DNA of 47,701 bases from UBA1189 sp045660385 (GTDB taxonomy: Bacteria; Bacteroidota; Bacteroidia; Bacteroidales; Bacteroidaceae), in NCBI GenBank assembly GCA_045660385.1, contig JAZRDT010000092.1:1-47701 (forward strand), given 5' to 3'. The notes under the pieces are model-generated. The model searched no databases and was not told the DNA's origin. It worked only from the letters and a program-made list of their open reading frames with translations. Positions 26,230 to 34,576 of the stretch are shown in pieces (positions within the stretch are counted from its first letter, which is position 1; every line of letters starts with the position of its first letter). The position numbers and the translations under genes were made by a program.

Positions 26230-28134
26230 TTAGTCGGGTATCTCACTCAACTCGAGCCAGCGCATGGTCTTCTCATCCAGCTCCTCATTGAGAGCCGAAA
26301 GGCGGATGGATTTCTCGGTGAGTTCCTCTGCACTGAGGGCTCCTGTACAAAGAGCCTCTTCGATGGTTGTCTTTTCTGCCTCGAGCGCAGCGATACTCTG
26401 TTCTACTGCTGCAAATTCCTGACGCTCCTTGAAGGTCTTCTTACGAGGACGGCCCCCCTCATTCCCCCCATGGGGGGATGACTCGGGCTGTACCGCCTGC
26501 TTGGGAGCCTGCTTCTTCCCACCTTGGGGGGATAAGAGGAGGGCTTTTTCTTGCATCTCCTTCCACTCGCGATATTGCGTGTAGTTGCCCGGGAAGTCGC
26601 GGATGTCGCCCTGACCGTTAAACACAAGCAGATGGTCTACGATCTTATCCATGAAGTAGCGGTCGTGGCTCACTACGATGACGCAGCCGGCAAAGTCGCG
26701 CAGATACTCCTCCAGCACCTGCAGGGTGAGGATGTCGAGGTCGTTGGTGGGCTCGTCGAGGATGAGGAAGTTGGGGTTGCGCATGAGCACCGTGCACAGG
26801 TAGAGTCGGCGGCATTCGCCTCCACTGAGCTTGTACACGTAGTTGTGCTGCTTTTCGGGCGGGAACAGGAAGTGTTGCAGAAATTGCGACGCGGTGAGCT
26901 GCTTGCCTCCGGCCATCGGGATAACCTCGGCTATTTCGCGAGCCACATCAATCACCTTCTTCTGTTCGTCAAACTGCAGTCCCTCCTGCGAGTAGTAGCC
27001 GAAGCGCACGGTTTCGCCGATGTCGAGGCGGCCACTGTCGGGTGCAATCTGTCCCATGAGGAGTTTGAGGAACGAACTCTTGCCCGTACCATTGTCGCCC
27101 ACGATGCCGAGCTTCTCGTAGCGGGAGAAGATGTAGGAGAATTTGTTGAGTATGCAGCGATCGCCAAAGCGAAGCGATAGCTCGTCGGCTTCAAATATCT
27201 TACTTCCAATATAGGATGATTTCACGTTGAGTTGCACCCGATCGTTTGCCACGCGTTGCTTGGCCACCTTCTCGAGTTCGTAGAAGGCCTCCTCGCGGTA
27301 GCGTGCCTTGTGTCCGCGCGCTTGGGGCATACGGCGCATCCACTCCAGCTCGGTGCGGTAGAGGTTGTTGGCACGCACAATCTCCGTATTGCGCGCCTCG
27401 ATGCGCTCTTCGCGCTTCTCGAGGTAGTAGCTGTAGTTCCCCTTGTAGGAGTATACGGTGCGGTCGTCAATCTCGATGATTTCGTTGCACACGTTGTCAA
27501 GGAAGTAGCGGTCGTGGGTCACCATGAGCAGTGTGGCGGTGCTGCGGGTAAGGTAATCCTCGAGCCACTCGATAAGAGGCAAATCCAGATGGTTGGTAGG
27601 CTCGTCGAGGATAAGCATGTCAGGGTTTCCGATGAGCACGTTGGCCAGTGCCACCCGCTTGAGCTGTCCGCCCGAGAGCGTCTCCACCTTCTGGTTGTAG
27701 TCGGTGATGTGGAGCGACGACAGGATCTGCTTGGCGCGCTGCTCGTAGTTCCAGGCGTCGGCATGCTCCATGCGGTCGAGCAAGGCATCAAGCCCCGGCG
27801 TGCCGGGTGTTTCCAGGCACAGCTCGTATTCGCGAATGAGTTGCAGCGTGTCGTTGGTTTCGTGGAAGCAAGCCTCGAGTACGGTGAGTCCGGCAGGATA
27901 TATGGGGCGCTGGCGCAGGTAGCCTACGCGCAGGTCGTTCTTGTACACGATGCTTCCCTCATCGTATCCTTCGATGCCGGCAAGCACGTCAAGCAGGGTG
28001 CTCTTGCCGGCTCCATTGCGGGCGATGAGTCCCACCCGCTGGCCTTGGGCCACACCGAAAGAGATGCCCGAAAAGAGTACCAGGTCACCGAACGATTTGG
28101 TGAGTCCGTCCACTTGCAGATAGGGAACTAACAT
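26230..28134 (-). CDS. ABC-F family ATPase (Uup-like)
   Basis: 634 residues, no membrane segment. Two ATPase domains: Walker A GLIARNGAGKST, signature LSGGQLKRVALANVL and Walker B LILDEPTNHLD in the first; GDNGTGKSSFLKLL, LSGGECRRLYLCTVL and LILDEPTNDLD in the second. The linker between them (about 240-300) and a C-terminal coiled coil (about 565-634) fit Uup. ABC-F proteins act on the ribosome or on branched DNA, not in transport. The hinge before the coiled coil (about 530-562) is encoded by a palindromic repeat and reads SPQGG...SSPHGGNEGG. Its ATG overlaps the previous stop (ATGTTAG), so translation is coupled. Confidence 0.93.
   Translation of the reverse strand: MLVPYLQVDGLTKSFGDLVLFSGISFGVAQGQRVGLIARNGAGKSTLLDVLAGIEGYDEGSIVYKNDLRVGYLRQRPIYPAGLTVLEACFHETNDTLQLIREYELCLETPGTPGLDALLDRMEHADAWNYEQRAKQILSSLHITDYNQKVETLSGGQLKRVALANVLIGNPDMLILDEPTNHLDLPLIEWLEDYLTRSTATLLMVTHDRYFLDNVCNEIIEIDDRTVYSYKGNYSYYLEKREERIEARNTEIVRANNLYRTELEWMRRMPQARGHKARYREEAFYELEKVAKQRVANDRVQLNVKSSYIGSKIFEADELSLRFGDRCILNKFSYIFSRYEKLGIVGDNGTGKSSFLKLLMGQIAPDSGRLDIGETVRFGYYSQEGLQFDEQKKVIDVAREIAEVIPMAGGKQLTASQFLQHFLFPPEKQHNYVYKLSGGECRRLYLCTVLMRNPNFLILDEPTNDLDILTLQVLEEYLRDFAGCVIVVSHDRYFMDKIVDHLLVFNGQGDIRDFPGNYTQYREWKEMQEKALLLSPQGGKKQAPKQAVQPESSPHGGNEGGRPRKKTFKERQEFAAVEQSIAALEAEKTTIEEALCTGALSAEELTEKSIRLSALNEELDEKTMRWLELSEIPD
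26451..26545. repeat. Palindromic element translated inside the ABC-F hinge
   Basis: 95 bp flanked by imperfect inverted arms: left GGCCCCCCTCATTCCCCCC, right the complement of AGCCCTCCTCTTATCCCCCC. Each arm carries its own CCCCCC-nnn-GGGGGG type hairpin. The reading frame runs through without a stop and gives a Gly/Pro/Ser-rich segment between the second ATPase domain and the coiled coil. Confidence 0.75.
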
Positions 28135-28949
28135 GTCGCCTCCTCTATACGTGCACGTACTTCATTGATGATATCCGTCATGTCGGCTTCGGCCAACAGT
28201 TCGCCCTGCTTGCCAAAGAGCAGCATGGGGCGGGCCACACAGGTGTTTCCATACATGAGCACGGGAGCCTCCACCTTGCCGTTGATGTAGGTGTGCCACT
28301 CCAGTCCCTCGATGCTTTCGGTAAGGAGTGTACACAACACCACGCCCATTACGGCGCCGGCATCGGTGCCGAGCTGCTTGGTGAGTTCGGAGCGCTGTGC
28401 CAACTTCTGCAGCAGGCGTACATTATAGTCGAGGTCGCGGAAACGCTCCTTGAACAGCTTCATGCCCAGTTCCTCGATGGTGGCGTAGCACGATTCGATG
28501 AGTTCGACTTCGGACACGCGAACCGGGATATACTGGTTGTGGAATGTGTCGCGCGGCTGTAATATCTCCAGCGAAGCGATGATGGCATTTACCGTACCCA
28601 GGTGCTCATTAACGGGTGCAGTGAACGAGCACTCCACGCAGGTCTGCCCGCAACCGATGGTCCAGCGGTGGGTGGTATACTCCACCAACTGCTCAGTAAA
28701 CGACTCGGCACTGTAGATGGTTTCCCAACGGGCCACCTTCGTGAGGCGTGCAGCCGGGGCTTTCAGTGCCTGGCGCATCATCATGTCGCCAAAGGACGGA
28801 GAGGCATCGCGATAGGCCGAGATGCGGAAGTTGCCGTCCCATTTCTCGGGATTATAGAAGAGGAAACAATCGGGTTCTTCACTGAACTCAAACCAGGCGT
28901 CGGGGTAAGAAAATGCAAACCACGAACCGGGAGATATAAACTTTTTCAT
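28128..28949 (-). CDS. DUF3805/DUF3806 domain protein
   Basis: 273 residues, cytoplasmic (no signal peptide). The N-terminal half (about 1-130: SPGSWFAFSYPDAWFEFSE, FLFYNPEKWDGNFRISAYR) matches the DUF3805 pattern; the C-terminal half (about 150-270: LTKQLGTDAGAVMGVVLCTLL, WHTYINGKVEAPVLMYG) matches DUF3806. The function of both is unknown. Its last codons overlap the ABC-F start by 7 bp. A possible -7 box TAATTTTG lies at 28979-28972 on the minus strand, back to back with the rho promoter. Confidence 0.75.
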   Translation of the reverse strand: MKKFISPGSWFAFSYPDAWFEFSEEPDCFLFYNPEKWDGNFRISAYRDASPSFGDMMMRQALKAPAARLTKVARWETIYSAESFTEQLVEYTTHRWTIGCGQTCVECSFTAPVNEHLGTVNAIIASLEILQPRDTFHNQYIPVRVSEVELIESCYATIEELGMKLFKERFRDLDYNVRLLQKLAQRSELTKQLGTDAGAVMGVVLCTLLTESIEGLEWHTYINGKVEAPVLMYGNTCVARPMLLFGKQGELLAEADMTDIINEVRARIEEATC

Positions 28950-28998
28950 ATCATCAAATGTTTTATTGGCACAAAATTAAAAAAAAATGGCCAACATA

Positions 28999-29029
28999 TT
29001 GCCATTATAAACTAAAATATCTACTTTTG
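28999..29029 (+). promoter_or_regulatory. Promoter of rho
   Basis: TTG (28999-29001), 20 bp, then TACTTTTG (29022-29029). About 120 nt of leader follow before the rho ATG at 29156. Long rho leaders often serve autoregulation, but I see no specific structure. Confidence 0.65.
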
Positions 29030-29155
29030 CAGCGTCAAAACTGACTCCACACTTCGTTTTCCATACTATTTTATAATTATGCGTGCATCTCACCTTGAGG
29101 GGTAGAGTGTGCCAAAATGGTTGTGGAGGGGAATAAAAAATCTTAACTTACATAT

Positions 29156-31189
29156 ATGTACAACATTATCCAACTGAGCAACAAGGAGTTGGGCGAACTG
29201 CAAGAGATCGCCAATGAAATGGGCATTAAAGGTGCCAAGTCGCTCGAACGTCAACAACTGATTTATAGCATTCTCGACGAACAAGCCATTGCCAGTTCGC
29301 AAAAGAAAGCTGCAGCTGAGGAAAATAGAACAGAACGTCGCCAACGCGCACGAATCAATAAGAAAGAGGTGGCCAACAAGGTCTATTCCGCAGATAAAGA
29401 CAAGGCTGAAAAGATAAATGATACTCCCAAGATCGTAGCTACTCCCATCGAAACTAAAGAGACACCTGCCAAGGAGCAGCCCGCAAACCAGCAACCCGAG
29501 CAGCCCGTAGCAGAGTCGGCAGCAACAGCGGATGAGGGTCAGGGACAAGCCGCGAAGCAGTCAAAGAAACGCGGCCGCAAACCGAAAGCCTCACAGGGCG
29601 AACCGGTTGAAAACGCCGCAGCACAAGACCAACCCCAGCGTGCCGATCATGTTGCCGAGGTGAACGAGAAGCCCCAGAGCGAGGCCGTAGCGGCCGAGAG
29701 CACCGAAAATCCAGCACCAGCATCGAAGAAGCGTGGCCGCAAGTCCAATGCCAAGAAGGCAGCCGACGCTGCAGCTCAAGAAAAAGAGGTGCCCATGTTG
29801 CCTGAACTGGAGCCCAGCGACTCGCCCATCGAACCTGTTTCTGATCAGTTCATCCCCATCGAAGACCTGCCCACCGAGAGTGCAGAGCTCCCCTCCGAAC
29901 TGATTGGTAAGTTCGAGGCCACCAAGCTCGACAATGCCGAGCAGCGGACTGAGCCCCGCAAGAAGGACAAGCGCAAGAAGGACAAGGCTGCCAACGAAAA
30001 TAACGAGTCGGCCCAGCAAGCGGAGAAGGCACAAGAGCAACCCCGCAAGCCCGAGATGGAGCGTTACGACTTTGAAGACATCATCGAGGTGAACGGCGTA
30101 CTCGAGATTATGCCCGACAACTACGGATTCCTCCGTTCGGCCGACTACAACTACCTTGCTTCGCCCGACGATATCTATGTGTCTCAGAATCAGATTAGAC
30201 TCTACGGTTTGAAGACGGGCGACGTGGTAGAGGGTACCATTCGTCCCGCCCGTGAAGGCGAGAAATATTTCCCCTTGGTGAAGATCAACCTCATCAATGG
30301 ACTTGCCCCTGGCATCGCGCGCGATCGTGTACCTTTCGAGCACCTTACCCCCCTCTTCCCTGATGAGAAGTTCACCCTCTGCAAGGGATATGGCGACACC
30401 CTCTCGGCCCGTGTGGTAGATCTCTTCTCGCCCATCGGTAAGGGACAGCGCGGACTCATCGTGGCGCAGCCCAAGACCGGTAAGACCATCCTCCTGAAGG
30501 ATATCGCCAATGCCATCGCCGCCAATCACCCCGAGGTATACATGATCATGCTGCTCATCGATGAGCGCCCCGAGGAGGTGACCGATATGGCGCGCAGCGT
30601 CAATGCCGAGGTGATTGCCTCTACCTTCGACGAGCCTGCCGAGCGCCACGTGAAGATTGCCGGTATCGTGCTCGAGAAGGCCAAGCGCATGGTCGAGTGC
30701 GGACACGATGTGGTCATCTTCCTCGACTCCATCACCCGTCTGGCCCGCGCCTACAACACCGTGTCGCCCGCATCTGGAAAGATCCTCTCGGGTGGTGTCG
30801 ATGCCAACGCCCTGCACAAGCCCAAGCGCTTCTTCGGAGCAGCGCGTAACATCGAGAATGGAGGTTCGCTCACCATCATCGCTACCGCCCTTACCGACAC
30901 AGGTTCAAAGATGGACGAAGTTATCTTCGAGGAGTTCAAGGGAACAGGTAACATGGAGCTCCAGCTCGACCGCAACCTGGCCAACAAGCGCATCTTCCCT
31001 GCTGTCAACATCGTAGCGTCAAGCACCCGCCGCGACGACCTGCTGCACGACAAGCAGACCCTCGACCGCATGTGGATCCTCCGTAAGTTCCTCTCCGATA
31101 TGAACCCCATCGAGGCCATGGACTTCACCAAAGGCCGCTTGGAAAACACCAAGTCAAACGATGAGTTCCTTCTGAGCATGAATTCATAA
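29156..31189 (+). CDS. rho: Transcription termination factor Rho with disordered insert
   Basis: 677 residues against about 420 in E. coli. Hexameric RNA-dependent helicase that ends transcription. N-terminal helical domain (1-45, LSNKELGELQEIANEMGI), then a low-complexity charged insert (about 50-300) with two AT-hook-like KKRGRK motifs, then the cold-shock RNA-binding domain (about 303-375, GVLEIMPDNYGFLRS). The ATPase core has Walker A AQPKTGKT (about 437), VIFLDSITRLAR and the Q/R-loop region IATALTDTGSKMDEVIFEEFKGTGN. Inserts like this are usual in Bacteroidetes; in B. thetaiotaomicron the insert was reported to drive phase separation. Single gene with its own promoter. Confidence 0.97.
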   Translation: MYNIIQLSNKELGELQEIANEMGIKGAKSLERQQLIYSILDEQAIASSQKKAAAEENRTERRQRARINKKEVANKVYSADKDKAEKINDTPKIVATPIETKETPAKEQPANQQPEQPVAESAATADEGQGQAAKQSKKRGRKPKASQGEPVENAAAQDQPQRADHVAEVNEKPQSEAVAAESTENPAPASKKRGRKSNAKKAADAAAQEKEVPMLPELEPSDSPIEPVSDQFIPIEDLPTESAELPSELIGKFEATKLDNAEQRTEPRKKDKRKKDKAANENNESAQQAEKAQEQPRKPEMERYDFEDIIEVNGVLEIMPDNYGFLRSADYNYLASPDDIYVSQNQIRLYGLKTGDVVEGTIRPAREGEKYFPLVKINLINGLAPGIARDRVPFEHLTPLFPDEKFTLCKGYGDTLSARVVDLFSPIGKGQRGLIVAQPKTGKTILLKDIANAIAANHPEVYMIMLLIDERPEEVTDMARSVNAEVIASTFDEPAERHVKIAGIVLEKAKRMVECGHDVVIFLDSITRLARAYNTVSPASGKILSGGVDANALHKPKRFFGAARNIENGGSLTIIATALTDTGSKMDEVIFEEFKGTGNMELQLDRNLANKRIFPAVNIVASSTRRDDLLHDKQTLDRMWILRKFLSDMNPIEAMDFTKGRLENTKSNDEFLLSMNS

Positions 31190-31209
31190 GTGCTAATACA
31201 CAATAAAAA

Positions 31210-31240
31210 GGGAGGATGTATCTGTCAGGTACATCCTCTC
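31210..31240. terminator. Hairpin after rho, T run on the minus strand
   Basis: GGGAGGATGTA pairs with TACATCCTCTC (one wobble), 20 bp after the rho stop. The plus strand continues TGCG with no T run; the minus strand continues CTTTTTATTG. It thus looks like a second terminator for minus-strand transcripts, although it lies where rho should end. Confidence 0.55.
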
Positions 31241-31280
31241 TGCGTATATAGGCTGTGGGCAGACTGACGATGACGCCGAT

Positions 31281-31504
31281 GCTTTCATACCGCGTCGGCC
31301 TCCTAACCTAACGTGAGTTCGATATAAGGATTCCTTAGGGAATTGTCCCCTTAAATTAGGGGGACGAGCGTAGCGGAGGGGGTATTTTCTTGCAAATAAT
31401 CGTACCACCTCCCCCTCTGCGAGGGAAAGACCTTCGGTACTCCTTTGTGCCGATAAACCGGCAGTTGTCGCTACCGACGCTTTCATACCGCGTCGGCCTC
31501 CTAA
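31281..31504. repeat. 26-bp direct repeat pair flanking a palindromic element
   Basis: 31281-31306 and 31479-31504 are identical over 26 bp, from GCTTTCATACCGCGTCGG through CCTCCTAA. The second copy with its flank forms CCGACGC-N9-GCGTCGG. Between them lies the element at 31344-31425. No gene is visible in 31190-31621. Confidence 0.8.
31344..31425. repeat. Intergenic palindromic element, copy A
   Basis: TGTCCCC-TTAAATTA-GGGGGAC, then GAGCGTAGCGGAGGGGGTAT, a variable centre, and CGTACCACCTCCCCCTC. The same order of blocks recurs at 36009-36091 with few changes, so these are two copies of one mobile or amplified element. Confidence 0.85.
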
Positions 31505-31562
31505 TTTAGGAGGAGAATTTAAGGAACTGGACAACTCCTATATTATCTCCAAAAAAAATAAA

Positions 31563-31593
31563 GAGAGGATGTATCCGCATGATACATCCTCCC
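31563..31593 (-). terminator. Terminator of the PCMD/MBG protein gene
   Basis: GAGAGGATGTATC pairs perfectly except for one wobble with GATACATCCTCCC (loop of 5). On the minus strand a TTTATTTTTTTT run follows. The stem is nearly the same sequence as the hairpin at 31210-31240, in inverted order. Confidence 0.8.
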
Positions 31594-31621
31594 TGCTTTT
31601 TGTAATCAGGTGGCTGTCGGT

Positions 31622-34252
31622 TTACCAACGCACCTTCTTGCCGTTGATGATATAAATCTCGCCCTTCAAAGGCTCCAGTATGCGGCGTCCGTTGAGATCG
31701 TAGCACACGATGTGCTCGCCATGCATGATAGCCTCAATGGTGGTGTCGATGATGGCGAACGTGATGGTGGTGCTACCGCTATAGTTGCCTGTGAATGTAA
31801 TAACCACAGAGCCTACGCCTGCTTCGAGATTGTCGCTGATTGCGACCGTGTAGTCCTGTCCCTCAACAAGCGCAGTATCGCCAACCATGACGGTGATGCT
31901 TGGCTCGATGAGTTCGCCAGTGAACTCATAGCTGTCGGCAATGCCCTTGACAACTACCTCATCGGTCATGTCTTTAGGAAGAATGGTGAACTCAAGTGTA
32001 GCAACCACGCCTTGATAGTTCAGAGTGGCAGAATGTGTGCCTACGCTTGTGCAGTCACCCTCATAGGTGATGAACTCTTCGAGGTTGGCCAAACCGGGAT
32101 AGTTGCCGGCAAGTGTCACACGCTTGGCTGTGCCGCTATATGTGGCGTCCAGAGGAGCCTGCAAGGTGATGGTTGCTGTGGGGGTGGGGCAGTTGGCGTT
32201 CGTGTCGTTGCATGTGGCATAGATGGTAGCGCCCTCTGCACTATAGCTCCATTCGTGCTCATGTTTGAGCAGGTTCACAGTAGCTGTGAGTGTGTTGGCA
32301 GCGAATGCATAGTTTGAGTTGATCATGTTGAAGGTGATGAGCACCTCGCTTGTAGCACCCTCGGCATTCTCGCCTACCAGCTGTGTTGTTGTGGTGTAGT
32401 CAGCAGTAGTCAACTCCTCAGTGTCGAATACCACATCGGTTACTACGAAGGTGTAGTTGCCATTGGTGTCGTATGCCACGTCGGCGATGCTTGCGCTGAG
32501 TACGGCGATGGTCTTGGGGGCCATGCCCGTAGATGTGCGCAGTGTACCGGTGTAGTTTCCGTTGGCGGTGAAGGTGGTCTTGTCGGCCACGTTGGTCACC
32601 TGGCTCCATGTACCGGTAACAATGCCAAAGCCCTCGAGTGTCACCTCGGCAACGGGTGTCTGTGCCTCACCAGTATAGGTCATGGCAGCGAATGTGCCTA
32701 CGGTGGCACCGGCGATCTCCTTGGCCTGCATGTTGCATGCTACGTTGCCGATGGTACCGGTGTAGTTGCCATTGGCGGTGAAGGTAGCCTTGTCGGCCAC
32801 GTTGGTCACCTGGCTCCATGTACCGGTAACAGTGCCATAGCCTTCGAGTGTCACCTCGGCAGCGGGAGTCTGTGCCTTACCGGTGTAGGTCATGGCAGCG
32901 AATGCGCCTACCGCAGCACCGGCAATCTCCTTGGCCTTGATGGTGTACTCCAGCGTAGCTGTAGCAGTGCCCAATGTGATGCTTGCAGTGTAGGTGCCCA
33001 CGTTGATGGGGGCATCGCCGCAGCTGTAAACGATTGTCGGGTTCTGCATGCCCTCAACACCACCTTCCAGGCTTACCACTTTGGCTTTGCCGTCATATAC
33101 GAGGTTGGCAGGCATAACCATGGTATAGGTGCCCACAGCCTCACCGCAGTCGCCACAGATTACCTTGAGACTTGCGCCGGTGGCCTCAAATTGGAAGTTG
33201 CCATGCTCGTGCACAGGCTCGGCAAACTGTATATAATAGGTGTGGCTTGATAGGCCGTCGATATCGGTGTCAACATTGGATACAACGATCGTCAGCAATC
33301 CGCTTTCCTCGTTATAGGAGGTTGTGGCTGTGGCGGTCTGTCCGTTTAGGGTATAGGCCAATTTGGATGCATCGTATGTTACGGACGACATGTCCAATGT
33401 ACCATTGCTTGCAGGAATGCTCAGGGCTGTACCGTTATAGGATAAACTCTTCAGGGTAGAGTAGTATACGAAGCGGATGTCGTCGGCAATGAGGGTGGTG
33501 TTCTCCTTCAAGCTTGAGCGGTCCCAATAGTTACCACCCGAGATGACAACATTCATCATAGTGGGTGCCGACGTTGAAACATAGTTCAAGGGCACAGTAA
33601 TGGTCTGCCAATCTTGATTGGTCGTTGCGGTAAATGCATAGTCGCACGATGCCACCAAGGTTCCTGATGTCGTAGGGGTAGTCTTGCCCAAGATGGCATA
33701 TTCAACATTGTCTCTCAACTCTGAGGGCGAAGATGCAGAACCTACTTTAGAGGTAAATGTTCCATTCCACAAGTAAGCGATGATATGTGATTCCTCACCA
33801 GTAGTATCGGTACGCTTGTATCTACCAGTGATGGCATCGGGCTTGTATGAGAAATTTATACCTCCATATGTGCCTCCATTACAATCTTTAACCTTGGTGG
33901 AAGCATACACCCATGGTGTTCCCAAGGTGATAAAGCCAGGAGCAACCGAACCGATTTTTGTAACAATAAGATTAACGCCTACATAGGTGTTTACCATTTT
34001 AACGGCATTATTGTCATTATAGACAAGTTCCTGTTGTTTTTCAACACCCGAAACCTTTTGGTTTACACTCGAACCGTTCCATTCTGAAGGCTCCACGCCC
34101 GGACGCTGACGCATGCCTTCGGTAGAACCAAATGATTCAGTACTTGCGCATGCAGACTTCCAATTGTTGAATCCATAGTTAGGCAGTTGCTGCGCACTAG
34201 CAGACAGGGCGATACCGCCTAAGAAACTAAAAAGTAGTAAAATTTTCTTCAT
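31622..34252 (-). CDS. Secreted PCMD-type protein with MBG-like repeats and a sorting-type tail
   Basis: 876 residues from the ATG at 34252, whose signal peptide is LLLFSFLGGIALSASAQ. The N-terminal domain (about 20-270: LPNYGFNNWKS, PSEWNGSSVNQKV) fits the putative carbohydrate metabolism domain (PCMD). Then come beta domains and MBG-like modules: two near-identical 70-residue repeats (AAMTYTGKAQTPAAEVTLEG / AAMTYTGEAQTPVAEVTLEG) and further 'TYSGTAKRVTLAG' and 'SYEFTGELIEPS' copies. The tail reads CYDLNGRRILEPLKG, then EIYIINGKK. Probably a surface glycan-binding or adhesive protein. An earlier in-frame start at 34459 is rejected because promoter and signal peptide favour 34252. Confidence 0.82.
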   Translation of the reverse strand: MKKILLLFSFLGGIALSASAQQLPNYGFNNWKSACASTESFGSTEGMRQRPGVEPSEWNGSSVNQKVSGVEKQQELVYNDNNAVKMVNTYVGVNLIVTKIGSVAPGFITLGTPWVYASTKVKDCNGGTYGGINFSYKPDAITGRYKRTDTTGEESHIIAYLWNGTFTSKVGSASSPSELRDNVEYAILGKTTPTTSGTLVASCDYAFTATTNQDWQTITVPLNYVSTSAPTMMNVVISGGNYWDRSSLKENTTLIADDIRFVYYSTLKSLSYNGTALSIPASNGTLDMSSVTYDASKLAYTLNGQTATATTSYNEESGLLTIVVSNVDTDIDGLSSHTYYIQFAEPVHEHGNFQFEATGASLKVICGDCGEAVGTYTMVMPANLVYDGKAKVVSLEGGVEGMQNPTIVYSCGDAPINVGTYTASITLGTATATLEYTIKAKEIAGAAVGAFAAMTYTGKAQTPAAEVTLEGYGTVTGTWSQVTNVADKATFTANGNYTGTIGNVACNMQAKEIAGATVGTFAAMTYTGEAQTPVAEVTLEGFGIVTGTWSQVTNVADKTTFTANGNYTGTLRTSTGMAPKTIAVLSASIADVAYDTNGNYTFVVTDVVFDTEELTTADYTTTTQLVGENAEGATSEVLITFNMINSNYAFAANTLTATVNLLKHEHEWSYSAEGATIYATCNDTNANCPTPTATITLQAPLDATYSGTAKRVTLAGNYPGLANLEEFITYEGDCTSVGTHSATLNYQGVVATLEFTILPKDMTDEVVVKGIADSYEFTGELIEPSITVMVGDTALVEGQDYTVAISDNLEAGVGSVVITFTGNYSGSTTITFAIIDTTIEAIMHGEHIVCYDLNGRRILEPLKGEIYIINGKKVRW
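32547..32966 (-). repeat. Two 210-bp tandem repeats coding for MBG-like modules
   Basis: Units at about 32547-32756 and 32757-32966 share long identical stretches, for example CACGTTGGTCACCTGG and CTCCATGTACCGGTAACA. The period is 210 bp or 70 codons, so unit gain or loss keeps the frame. Confidence 0.8.
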
Positions 34253-34287
34253 ATATTCTTTTGTTTCATGATTTTCAAAAAACGGCG

Positions 34288-34319
34288 CAAAATTACTGAA
34301 ACTTCGGGAAACAATCAAA
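34288..34319 (-). promoter_or_regulatory. Promoter of the PCMD/MBG protein gene
   Basis: Minus strand TTTG (34319-34316), 20 bp, then TAATTTTG (34295-34288), 36 bp before the ATG at 34252. This supports that start. Confidence 0.65.
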
Positions 34320-34425
34320 TTTGTTACCCATTTTCGACACTTTTGGTCACATTGTGATAAATGGTTTTGCAGTAGGGGTGAGTGGCGCATCTCCTGAAAA
34401 TCATGAATCGCCGATAGGGTAGTAC

Positions 34426-34462
34426 GCCATGCGACGCCACACATCGTGTAGCGTCGCATGGC
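34426..34462. promoter_or_regulatory. Perfect 12-bp inverted repeat between two glycan-related genes
   Basis: GCCATGCGACGC and GCGTCGCATGGC flank 13 bp. It lies 115 bp after the GH43 stop and upstream of the PCMD promoter. Neither strand has a T run behind it, so it may be an operator, an mRNA-end stem or a weak terminator. The rest of 34253-34576 holds only the promoter. Confidence 0.5.
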
Positions 34463-34576
34463 TTAGGAAAATATACAGGAAGCCGCCTTGCTATCCTATG
34501 CTTTTGAAGGGTGGGGAGCCCGTTTCCCTACCCATTTGTGTCGGGTGGATTTGTCGTTCGTTGTCTCGGTAGACAC

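Noticed and set aside
27232..28131. Open frame of 299 codons opposite the ABC-F gene
   Set aside because: Antisense shadow of a well conserved ATPase gene; composition is low-complexity Val/His.
29591..30817. Long open frame (408 codons) on the strand opposite rho
   Set aside because: It mirrors codon bias of rho, has no start context or domain, and overlaps an essential conserved gene fully.
31190..31621. Possible CRISPR array because of repeated palindromic words
   Set aside because: Only two copies of the 26-mer with one long non-unique spacer, and no cas gene nearby.
34253..34459. 69-codon N-terminal extension of the PCMD/MBG protein
   Set aside because: The promoter at 34288-34319 and the signal peptide at 34252 place translation downstream of it.
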